Source of the DNA: Seison nebaliae
Taxonomy: Eukaryota; Rotifera; Pararotatoria; Seisonacea; Seisonidae
Assembly (NCBI GenBank): GCA_023231475.1
Contig: JALJEE010000744.1
Coordinates: 1 to 23,983, forward strand
Direction of reading: 5' to 3'
Length of the DNA: 23,983 nt
Part shown: one piece after another, positions 1 to 8,893 of the stretch
How the letters are laid out: every line of letters starts with the position of its first letter
Numbering within the stretch: position 1 is the stretch's first letter
Notes under the pieces: model-generated
What the model was told of the DNA's origin: nothing
Seen by the model: the letters and a program-made list of their open reading frames with translations, nothing else
Database searches by the model: none
Translations under genes and position numbers: made by a program

Positions 1-503
1 TTTTTTTGCACTATCTTTAAGAGCTTGAATAGGGCTATTTTGTGATATCCACCTTTACGAAAGATACTTCATAGGACAGAAGTTATGACCGGTTTTATAA
101 AAACGTAAAAGTGTCCGATTACTTTAAATTCCTACTGTATAGTATAGTTATAACTATATACAATATATGTACTATGTAATACTAACAATTGAAAAATTGA
201 ATAATAATAACTAACAAATAAGAATAAGTACTAATAGAATAACTAACTATCTGGAATATTGTAAGCAGGAAATAAACTATGTTGAAAATGATAAGAATGA
301 TAGTTGTAAGTCGTATTTTCTTTAGAGATCTATTTTATCGACTCTTGCTGTATTGCAACGGAAAAATTTCATTTCATGCAAATTTCAAGAATATATGATA
401 ATTAATATTTATTATGAAACAATATAATTTATGATTAAGGTAAGAAAAAGATACATAAAATTTTGTTTAATAGATGATTATAATTGTCTAGTTAATCGTC
501 GTC
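1..503. other. Intergenic, no gene seen
   Basis: This is AT-rich sequence without a convincing open reading frame, tRNA or repeat. A short frame opening near 431 runs through the first tRNA gene and is explained by it. The start of the window may cut an unseen neighbour. Confidence 0.6.
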
Positions 504-576
504 GGCCGCGTGGCGCAATGGATAACGCGCCTGCCTACGGAGCAGGAGATTCCAGGTTCGAGTCCTGGCGTGGTCG
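504..576 (+). tRNA. tRNA-Arg (anticodon ACG), copy 1
   Basis: This is a 73-nt cloverleaf without an intron. The acceptor stem pairs GGCCGCG with CGTGGTC, allowing G-U pairs. The anticodon stem is CCTGC/GCAGG around the loop CTACGGA, which gives anticodon ACG. It would be read as ICG and decode CGU, CGC and CGA Arg codons. The TTCGAGT loop sits in a CCAGG/CCTGG stem and supplies the B box. The discriminator base is G and no CCA is encoded, as expected in a eukaryote. A Pol III stop of six Ts follows at 586-591. The mature sequence is identical to the copies at 776 and 1207. Confidence 0.97.
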
Positions 577-585
577 GAAAAATAA

Positions 586-591
586 TTTTTT
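586..591 (+). terminator. Pol III terminator of tRNA-Arg copy 1
   Basis: A run of six Ts lies ten bases after the tRNA 3' end, matching the usual RNA polymerase III T-tract. Confidence 0.8.
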
Positions 592-775
592 CGTTCAAAA
601 ATTTTCGTTACATAATTTTGAATGTTATCTATGGATTCTTCATTAGCTTAAGGAAATTAAATTTTAGCAGAATTAGAGTAACAGAACACGTAAACAAATA
701 AAATAATATATTATCATTTTATTCAAATCGTTCTTCGCTTTTAAATGATTGCCAAATTATTTATATCTAATACTT

Positions 776-848
776 GGCCGCGTGGCGCAATGGATAACGC
801 GCCTGCCTACGGAGCAGGAGATTCCAGGTTCGAGTCCTGGCGTGGTCG
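776..848 (+). tRNA. tRNA-Arg (anticodon ACG), copy 2
   Basis: This is a second 73-nt tRNA-Arg(ACG), identical base for base to the copy at 504 with the same complete cloverleaf. It begins 199 nt after copy 1 ends. The flanks show no obvious similarity to those of the other copies. A seven-T tract at 859-865 serves as the Pol III terminator. Confidence 0.97.
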
Positions 849-858
849 GTTGTTAAAC

Positions 859-865
859 TTTTTTT
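859..865 (+). terminator. Pol III terminator of tRNA-Arg copy 2
   Basis: A run of seven Ts lies ten bases after the tRNA end, a standard Pol III stop. Confidence 0.8.
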
Positions 866-1206
866 ACGTTCAATACGATATACATGTTATGAAATGATTA
901 ACATCTTCTTTAGTCGTTCAAGTTTTTAAAAATAATAGTGATTAAAATCAATATTAAGACCATTATTATTATCAAAAAATGGTTAATAGAAGATGTTTCT
1001 AAAAAGAAAATTATTTGAATCTTCGCTTCGTTACATTTTATATATCTACATTTTAATTTAAAAAGTCATTCTTGATGTTGACTTATTATGATATTATTAC
1101 CTCAACATAATTAAGGTAATTTTAGAATTCATATACAAGTATTATAGTCAGATTGTACCGTTAAGTTATAGTATAATAATTAGAAAATGTAGAACGATTT
1201 GTTATC

Positions 1207-1279
1207 GGCCGCGTGGCGCAATGGATAACGCGCCTGCCTACGGAGCAGGAGATTCCAGGTTCGAGTCCTGGCGTGGTCG
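1207..1279 (+). tRNA. tRNA-Arg (anticodon ACG), copy 3
   Basis: This is the third identical tRNA-Arg(ACG), again 73 nt, intron-free and without encoded CCA. It lies 358 nt after copy 2. An eight-T tract at 1287-1294 follows. All three share orientation, so this is a tRNA-Arg cluster of about 0.8 kb. Short protein frames crossing the genes are artefacts of the conserved tRNA sequence. Confidence 0.97.
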
Positions 1280-1286
1280 GAAGATA

Positions 1287-1294
1287 TTTTTTTT
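1287..1294 (+). terminator. Pol III terminator of tRNA-Arg copy 3
   Basis: A run of eight Ts lies seven bases after the tRNA end. Confidence 0.8.
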
Positions 1295-4200
1295 CCAAAT
1301 TTGCTTCATTTTCTTTCCGATTGACTTATTTTCCCACAGACACTTCAACAATGCACAAGAGACATACAATCTATTCGAATCGAAGTGTGATCAATCTATG
1401 ATCATTGAAAAATTAATCAAGTAGAAAATTATCTCAATTGTCATTTTGTAACAATTGTTCTTCTTTTATTTCTTTTAATTCCACAATAAAGAATCGATTT
1501 TCCACATCCTTCCTATTTCAAATATGATTAATGACAAATTTTTATTCTCACAGTGAATATTCGGAACATCGATTTTTCGGACGAAAATTAATGACCTTCT
1601 TATGGAAATAATTTTTGTCAGATCTATAATAATCAAATGTAAGATATGAGAAACTCGTTAAGTTTATTCTCATTCTAACTTTTTTTTTCCTGTTCACGTT
1701 TGAATTACCAAACTTTTCGAATATGTATTGTTTTGTCGATTTCGAGAAAAGTTAATAAATTTTCTGCCATTTCCCAATCGTCATCTCATTTGGGAGAGAA
1801 ACGAAGTAAGTCAGAATCGAGAGAATTTCCATAATAATTTAAGTAAGAACAATTAATTTTTTTGAACCAACTCATAAAAATTGTTTCCACTAAATAATGA
1901 GTTTTAAGTGTCATGGACGAAATCTTAATTGAACTCATAATTAAACCTCAAATGAGAGTCGTGATGATTTGAATAGGAAAAAGTTTAGAAGTAGAAAGAA
2001 AATTTAGATAGTAAGAATTTTTGTACCAAGGAGAATGTCGACAGGGAAAAGACTTTTTCAAATCTGATAGAAACGAAATCAGAAAAAATGAGGAAAAAAT
2101 TTTAATTTTGTCTAACCAATGAGCCGAATAAATTGGACGTGTTGTACCTGTATTTTTTATTATTCTCCCACCACATTGCGTGGCAGTGAATGAATGATTA
2201 AACGAATGAATGATAATGTCGAATATTTTTGTGAAATATGTCGATCTGTTAAGATTAGTGTTCTTATTTCTATTTCGACATTTTGTGATGAATGTCTAGA
2301 TTAATGAATTGCCTCTAGCTCTCTTTCGCTACATCATTCTTCAATGGATTGACGATGATTTGGAAGAATAATGATAAATGAGAAGAAGAAGTGAAAAGAA
2401 TAACAATAAAACTTCTATTTAAATCCTACTCGATTATTGGCCATTTGACCATTCGAAATAGAATAAACAAACTATTGTGTTTTCATTAAAATATTTTCCG
2501 AATTGTCAAGTAATTATCGGATAAATGATGAAATAAGAAGAAGATAAAATCATTAAAATGATTAATTTATGAAATACAAGGAAATTATGTGCTTTACCCT
2601 AAACATTCTTCTTACGAAATATTTTGGAGTCTAATTTTCCTAAAGCTCTTTTTTCCGTGTTCGCTCACTTTCGATTTTTATTCACATTCTCTTCCATTTT
2701 CCATAAAAATTTCTTTATAAATCTTCTTATGTATCGAATAATTTTTAACTCTCAGTTGATTAGTTAATATTTCATCCATTGGTTGTCAACTGATCGGGAG
2801 AGTACAGTATCTCGAATATTCTCAACAATTCAATCTAATATTATTTCGTCTTTATTCGACACAGCAAATTCTCTTTATTATTAGACTAATAATAATAATA
2901 TTATTATTGTAATATTAGTTGTTTAATGAAAAAAATGGTACTTATATTCGTATGGAGTGAGTGGCACATGCTCCTACACATTCTTCTTAATATAATCTAA
3001 TAACAGTCGAATAATTGGGAAGTTTTACACCAGATGTTGATCAATTATCAGATATCATCAATTATCGGAATTATCATCATCAGAATTAACGAAATTAGTT
3101 TGGGAAATTTAATTTCAACGTACAACTTTCTTTTGTCCTTCAGGGGAATTTTTTTGACAACGAAACAGAATTCTCTAACATTTCTCTAATTGAAAAATTG
3201 TTAAGCTAATTTCAAAACATTTCTCTGCCATAGTTGTTCATGTGAGAGAAATGAACAATAGAATGAATGAGATATATACACTTCCGCCGTTGGCATGATA
3301 GCATGACAGTGCTAATCCAGATCGGACGTTGTTGGGATACCTGATCCTTTCACAGAATAAACATTCGAAAAAAGAAATATTGTGTTTATGAAAGAAATGT
3401 AATTAATTTTTCTGATAAATTCTCAACTTTATTTTTTCTCTGATCTTCTCGTCAATCGAACATGAGAGAACTTTATCTTGTTGATATAGTAAAGATGTAT
3501 TAGTCAATCGATTAGACAGATGACGATCTTTCGTGTTGACAGCAAAAAAATCGTTATTCCAACGATTGTTTAGATGTCTCGTTGTCAAAATTCTGACGTT
3601 AGCTGTAAGTATCGATTAACGAGAAATTTGTGAATTTGAGAGATGTGAGTGAAGAGAAGATATTCTTGTAGACATAACCACAGAAGACAAATAGATGGAG
3701 AAATGAGCTGAAATTATGTATCGAAAGGATTAATTCGTTTTTTCGTGTTTATAAGACGGAGAATTCACCCATCTAATGGGACGAAGTTAAATATTTGCAG
3801 TCTCTAAATTAATTTCCCACAAGAGAAACAATGTCGTCGCATTCTTCTTTTATCTTCCCATTTCTAATTACTTTTCCTTCAATTCCTTCTTCGTCATCAT
3901 TAAAAACTCGTTTGTGTAAAAACTTTATTAAAATTCTTCGCATTCTAATTTCATGATGCCAACATTTCCTGATGTTTCCTATTTTCATTTCTCTCCTCAA
4001 TTTCCGTCATGTCGATAATATCTCTCAGGAAGAATGAGTGTATCTAATGAATAATGAATAAGACGAAACGTCCCATTTGGTAAATATATTTAAGAATTGT
4101 TAATAATTAACAAATTATATCGATTCCTCAATTGTGGCACAGTTGTTGACAAAATATTTCATTGGAATCCAACGAGAAATATTAAGAAATCAAAAATTCA

Positions 4201-4973
4201 ATTAAATTACTGCTGTGCCAGTTGATGATATTCGTCGCCTGTCATCTTTTAATTCAATTGTTCCATTTTGACGTGAATAGAATAAACCGGTTGAATTTAT
4301 CGCTCATCAACATCTATTCTATCTCATCTGTGCGTTGAAGTGGAAGATATTTTGTTTTGTTCAACTTCATTTCCTGTTAACACTTGAAATCTGATGTTAT
4401 TATTAAGTTTCGTTAGAACGCTGTCTATTTTAGTAAGCATCGCACTTTACACATGAAAACTGCTCTTTCATCTTTTAGACTATAATATTTAGAGTATCAT
4501 TAGTCGATGATTATAATGGCGAACATCATCGTCAAAGAGGAGAGATACTGCGTGAAATATTTTGAAGGATTTATCTTATCTCATCTCACCAAAATGGAAA
4601 ATTTCTTTATTTTAATATGAATGAAAATAATCAAATAAGAGAAAGTGAAGGTGTGAAGAATTTACTATTTGCTTTTGTTTAGAGAAAATATTTTTGGGAA
4701 AATCCTCTTTCAATTATCTCTTGCCTAGAGACTCTAGGTTTTTTCCCTTTTTTTTCTTTTCCTTTTTATTTATCGTATCAATTAAAGAGATTAATTGGAA
4801 CACTTACGTCAGTCTCATTGAAATCTTCACGTAAAGAACTTTTTCTTCATTATCTACGAAATTTGTTTATTATAAGAATATTATTGACAAAATGGATAAA
4901 ATGAGAAGAAATTGAAGGAAATAAATTTATTCATTCTCCCAAATATCTTTCTTATATCTCCCTTATAGTAGAA
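1295..4973. other. 3.7-kb gene-free stretch upstream of the ephrin-like gene
   Basis: I find no supported gene here. The longest frames that open with a start codon are about 61-63 codons (minus strand near 3403-3588 and 3809-4000), unremarkable in DNA this rich in A and T. The stretch is unusually long for this compact window and ends at the ephrin-like start, so upstream regulatory DNA, an untranslated leader or a non-coding transcript is plausible. One island at 3281-3350 has 35 G/C among 70 bases and stands out. An 18-nt AAT/ATT palindrome at 2891-2908 is probably low-complexity. Confidence 0.5.
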
Positions 4974-5870
4974 ATGTACATTTTATGGTTATTAAGTTTC
5001 ATAAATTTAATTTATTCCAAATTGGAATTATCCATAAATATCGATAATAAAGCAAATAAAACGGAATGGTTCGATATATATGGAAATGATCAATTGAATC
5101 GATCAATTCATATTCAACATACACTCAATATCGAATGTTCATTAACTCCTCGAGACAATTCGACATATTTCAACCTGTTTCTTGTTACTTTGAACGATTT
5201 CAATCATTGTCAACGATCCGACATAATGAGAAGAATTAAACGTTATCGTATTACCAGAAAATTGAGAAGACTTTTAAGACGGAAACTTCTCAAGAAATAT
5301 TTAAAGAAGAAAAGAAGTAGACGAGAAATTATCGATTCAAATAAATTGATCGGTTCAAGATTATTATTATCTTGTACACCAAATTCACCACACCAAAAAA
5401 GAACAATTCTCGTACAATCATTAGTGGACGCACCGGGAACTGTATTTTTCCAACAAAATCAACAATATTATATTACAAGTTAAATTCATAATTATATTTT
5501 TCCAATTATTTCTCATTTATCTACAGGTACGAGTGATGGAACGATGAGTAGTTATTACAAGAATAAAAACGGACTTTGTCAATCCAACAAATTAAAATGG
5601 ACAATTGATACATCTAAGCCTAAAAGAGTTGAAGTCATAACTGAAAAAACGATAGAGAAGAACCAAAAGGGCGGTTATAATTGGAGACGATATATCGATG
5701 ATTATTATACGTCGTTTAAAAAGAAGAAAAATAATTTAGTTAGATATTATCCTCGATCAGCTCAATTCCATCAATCGAATAATGTCGATTCCACACATAA
5801 AACTCAATGGACATATTTCCTTTACAGAATTGTCATTTTTTGTTTCTTTTTCATCTATCTTCCATTCTAA
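4974..5870 (+). CDS. Divergent ephrin-like cell-surface ligand (two exons)
   Basis: Exons 4974-5478 and 5527-5870 join across a 48-nt GT-AG intron (split Ser codon) to give 282 residues. Residues 1-15 look like a signal peptide. Four cysteines (55, 79, 134, 186) sit where ephrins place theirs: after a short strand, after a strand ending DFNHC, before a Thr-Pro turn, and in a GLC motif. The splice joins QQYYITS to TSDG, recreating the ephrin YYYISTSxG signature, and GLCQSNKLK follows like the family GGxCxxxxMK. The last 20 or so residues are hydrophobic, suiting a GPI signal or membrane anchor. Ephrins bind Eph receptor tyrosine kinases in cell-contact signalling. Odd feature: residues 86-117, between Cys79 and Cys134, hold about 20 Lys/Arg in 32, including a furin-like RSRR. 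Family assignment is by motif recognition only, because overall identity looks low. Confidence 0.68.
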
Positions 5871-5961
5871 TACGTATTCGTTCTCTATTATTTATCCGGT
5901 GAATCATCTTTCTTATTCTTTTCCATTCCTTCAAATTTAAACATTTAACAATTTTTCATAA

Positions 5962-5967
5962 AATAAA
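5962..5967 (+). promoter_or_regulatory. Possible polyadenylation signal of the ephrin-like gene
   Basis: AATAAA occurs about 92 nt after the ephrin-like stop. In sequence this AT-rich the hexamer is weak evidence by itself. Confidence 0.4.
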
Positions 5968-6355
5968 CTTATTTATAGCATTTTAAAATTTCTTATAAAA
6001 TAAAAAATTTCAAAAAAACAATAATAACAATAACAAACAATTATTTTAATTATTCATATTATTATTATTAAATATTATTAGAGTATAAATATCGAATGAT
6101 GTTTACAGTTATAAAGATGATGGTTGTCATGGATAATTAATGAATAATTTAAAGAAAACAGAATAAATTGAGCTCAATAATTTGAATGAAAATAAGATGA
6201 ATATGAATATGGGAAGGAATTGAGAAGAGATGAGAAGAATTTTAAATTTGAATCGAATATTCTGGTAAATTCTATCACGTTGAATATCACTCTACAAAGA
6301 AATAAAAGAATATCAGTAATTTAGAAATTTCCGTATCTGAAATAATTCCATTAAG

Positions 6356-8053
6356 ATGTGTGCATTACATATACCGAAAGCTCCGGGCTATGCTTCCATG
6401 ATGAAAGATGGTGCATCATATGCCAGTGGTGTTCAAGAGACAGTTGTGCGTAGTATTGAAATGTGTCGATCTTTGGGAGTGTGTCTCAAATCGGCATTTG
6501 GTCCAAAAGGATTATCGAAGATTATCATAAATCATATCGGTAAAAGTAATATAACATCAGATGCCAATACGATTTTGAATAATATGGAAGTTCAACATCC
6601 TGCTGCTAAACTGATCGTCACTGCCGCACTCTCTCAACAAGAAGAGATTGGTGATGGAACTAATCTGGTAGTGATTCTCGCGTCTCGTTTCCTCGAACAA
6701 GCCAAAACATTAATCGAACAAGGAATTCCTTTACCAGACATAATGGAAGGTTATGAGATGGCGAGAGATCTATGTCTCGATTCAATTCTTCCATCACTCG
6801 TTTCTGAGACGATTGATGTGGCATATCAACCGAATGCTGCCCTATTGAAATCCGTCATTCAAACCGCTGTCATGTCGAAACAATATGGTTTAGATGAATT
6901 TATTTCAAATTTAGTAATGGAATCATGTTCACTCGTATCTCAACGAATAACGAATGCGAATAAACAAATAGTGGAAGATGACGAAAAGGAAATTAAACCG
7001 AGATTCGTTTTCAATGTTGACAATATTCGAATTTTGAAAATGTGTGGCGCTTCCATCAATGATTCGAAAGTAATTAATGGAATCGTTTTTAATCGTGTCG
7101 TTGAATCCGACATTCGACATGTAGTGAACGGAAAAATTGCCGTTTATTCTTGTCCATTCGATTCAAATACGACGGAAACGAAAGGTACCGTCCATTTGAC
7201 AAGTGCAAAAGAATTGTACGATTTCTCACAAGGCGAAGAAGCGGAATTGGAACAAATGATAAAGAAATTATCAGAAGATGAAGTTAAAATGGTAGTATCG
7301 GGTGGAAAGGTTGGAGAGATGGCTCTTCATTTCCTGAACAAATACAAAATTATGGTTCTTCGATTGTTGTCGAAATTTGATGTTCGACGATTAGCTCGAA
7401 CCGTTGGTGCCACCGTTCTTCCCACATTCACTCTACCAACCAGTGAAGAGATGGGACATGTTAATGAGGTCTATACGGAAATGATAGGAGAACAACCGAT
7501 TGTCATATTTAAACAACCGGAAGGTGAATCGACAATCGCTTCCATCATTTTAAGAGGTGCCACTGAAGCATTTATGGATGACGTTGAACGAGCCATCAAT
7601 TCTGGTATTAATAATTATCGTGCACTTTCAAAAGACGGAAGAATTTTAGTTGGCGCTGCTGCAACCGAAATGGAATTATCTCGACAATTATTAAAGGAAT
7701 CGGAACGAATGCCAGGATTGGAAGGATATGCCGTCGCTAAATATGGCGAAGCATTCGAAATTGTTGCTCGCACATTAGCTGAGACGAGTGGCTTAATTAA
7801 ACCGAATGAATTAGTTGCGAGATTAATCGCTTTACATGATGATGAGAAGAAGAATGTTTGTTTCTCACTCAAATCTGATACGTTTGTTGATGAAGCGGAT
7901 CAATTGAATTTATATGATTCATTTCTGGTGAAGATGTGGGCGATCAAAAACGCCACAAATGTCGCATTAACCATTTTGAGTATTGATCAAATTATCATGG
8001 CGAAACAAGCGGGAGGACCGAAAGTTCGTCCTGATGCGGCAAGAGATGATTAA
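6356..8053 (+). CDS. CCT8: T-complex protein 1 subunit theta (CCT8)
   Basis: This is one uninterrupted frame of 565 residues, close to the usual 540-550. CCT8 is one of eight subunits of the cytosolic TRiC/CCT chaperonin, which folds actin, tubulin and other proteins in an ATP cycle. The start is fixed by the N-terminus ALHIPKAPG, typical of theta subunits. Visible motifs are FGPKG (about 48-52), SDANTIL (about 68-74), the catalytic GDGTN (99-103), FNVDNIR, IAVYSCPFD and TETKGT, and the theta-type ending DQIIMAKQAGGPK. Two departures stand out. The usual GGGA-T-E nucleotide-loop motif reads GAAATE at 433-438, and residues about 198-216 form an acidic insertion before FNVDN. No intron is needed, unlike the aminopeptidase gene. 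Identification is secure; the effect of the Ala substitutions is unknown. Confidence 0.97.
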   Translation: MCALHIPKAPGYASMMKDGASYASGVQETVVRSIEMCRSLGVCLKSAFGPKGLSKIIINHIGKSNITSDANTILNNMEVQHPAAKLIVTAALSQQEEIGDGTNLVVILASRFLEQAKTLIEQGIPLPDIMEGYEMARDLCLDSILPSLVSETIDVAYQPNAALLKSVIQTAVMSKQYGLDEFISNLVMESCSLVSQRITNANKQIVEDDEKEIKPRFVFNVDNIRILKMCGASINDSKVINGIVFNRVVESDIRHVVNGKIAVYSCPFDSNTTETKGTVHLTSAKELYDFSQGEEAELEQMIKKLSEDEVKMVVSGGKVGEMALHFLNKYKIMVLRLLSKFDVRRLARTVGATVLPTFTLPTSEEMGHVNEVYTEMIGEQPIVIFKQPEGESTIASIILRGATEAFMDDVERAINSGINNYRALSKDGRILVGAAATEMELSRQLLKESERMPGLEGYAVAKYGEAFEIVARTLAETSGLIKPNELVARLIALHDDEKKNVCFSLKSDTFVDEADQLNLYDSFLVKMWAIKNATNVALTILSIDQIIMAKQAGGPKVRPDAARDD

Positions 8054-8160
8054 AAAAAGAAAATGAATGAAAAAAATTTAAATTTATGAAATTTTTCTTT
8101 TAACATTTTTTAACGAGATCGTCACCTAAAAATTCAGAAATATCAGAATGGAAGCGATTG

Positions 8161-8166
8161 AATAAA
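8161..8166 (+). promoter_or_regulatory. Possible polyadenylation signal of CCT8
   Basis: AATAAA lies 108 nt after the CCT8 stop and before the opposing gene that ends at 8294. Confidence 0.4.
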
Positions 8167-8250
8167 AATTATTTTTATTATAAATTATTTTCATTATCTG
8201 AACCAAAGAAGAATGATTCTCGAGAATAACGATAGAAATACGAAAATTGT

Positions 8251-8256
8251 TTTATT
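8251..8256 (-). promoter_or_regulatory. Possible polyadenylation signal of the small 8294-8659 gene
   Basis: AATAAA on the minus strand lies 38 nt past the stop of the minus-strand frame. Spacing and orientation suit a 3' processing signal. Confidence 0.4.
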
Positions 8257-8293
8257 CAAACACTTATTAAGAATGTTGTTATGAGAATGATTA

Positions 8294-8659
8294 TTAAATG
8301 AGAACGTCACTGTTTTGAGAATTGAGTTCCACCGAATCACGACTCTCTCTCGAATAACGAGAGTTTGTATTGGAAGAATTATTGGAATTGTTTCTAGATA
8401 TTGTCCTTTCTGATGATTCATCAATTGAATTTTGATTCGATTCTTCATTGGATCGATCACTGTAATAATCATTTTTATTTGATGAGTTGTAGTTGTTGGA
8501 AGGAGAATTGGTTTCCATGACAACAGATTGATTTCTGTTACTACTTGAACTTCTCGCAGTGATTTTCGGATGGAAATCCTTCATATCCTTCGACTTTTCA
8601 GCTTTTTCCAAATCATAACGTTTCGATCGAATAGGTAAACGATTGACGACATTACCCAT
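8294..8659 (-). CDS. Small Ser/Asn-rich protein with MGN start; weak NDUFAF4-like N-terminus
   Basis: This encodes 121 residues from an ATG. The start MGNVVNRL exposes Gly2 in a context suited to N-myristoylation. Residues 14-35 (KRYDLEKAEKSKD, then HPKITAR) loosely recall the N-terminal segment of the complex I assembly factor NDUFAF4, which also begins MG. The remaining two thirds are a Ser/Asn/Arg-rich tract that looks disordered and does not match that family, and the length is well below its usual 170 or more. The gene lies tail to tail with CCT8 (240 nt between stops) and head to head with MED10 (234 nt between starts), so it may share a bidirectional promoter with MED10. Alternatives are an unrelated lineage-specific peptide or a first exon of a longer gene. 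Confidence 0.45.
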   Translation of the reverse strand: MGNVVNRLPIRSKRYDLEKAEKSKDMKDFHPKITARSSSSNRNQSVVMETNSPSNNYNSSNKNDYYSDRSNEESNQNSIDESSERTISRNNSNNSSNTNSRYSRESRDSVELNSQNSDVLI

Positions 8660-8893
8660 TTTCTTTTCACATCGATAATTTTATGCACTGTTGAACATAA
8701 TCGATGAGTAATAAATTAAATTCATAAGTTATTTCAAGATGGGATTAAAGGAAACGATTGATTTCGATGAGCATGGCCAAATGTAAAGAAAAGATGATTT
8801 TACATCTTCTAAATATTCTCTCGATTTCCAACACTTATGAATGAATGGCTTTATTCGAATGAGTTTTTCATATATTTTGTGAAATTCTGAAAA

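Noticed and set aside
431-1424. Four short plus-strand frames crossing the tRNA genes, two of which share the same peptide start
   Set aside because: They are translations of the conserved tRNA-Arg body in two frames. The peptide similarity comes from the identical tRNA sequence.
2891-2908. 18-nt perfect palindrome of AAT/ATT units
   Set aside because: It is a trinucleotide low-complexity run that is palindromic by composition, with no sign of a binding site or terminator role.
3403-4000. Two minus-strand frames of 61 and 63 codons
   Set aside because: There is no domain, no neighbour support and a length expected by chance in AT-rich DNA.
6929-7872. Minus-strand frames of 63 and 85 codons within CCT8
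   Set aside because: They lie wholly antisense to a clear CCT8 coding region and have no motif.
8194-8523. 109-codon minus-strand frame overlapping the MGN protein
   Set aside because: It runs in another frame through the same low-complexity Ser/Asn tract. Its composition (Ile, Thr, Leu mixed) and lack of motif mark it as a shadow.
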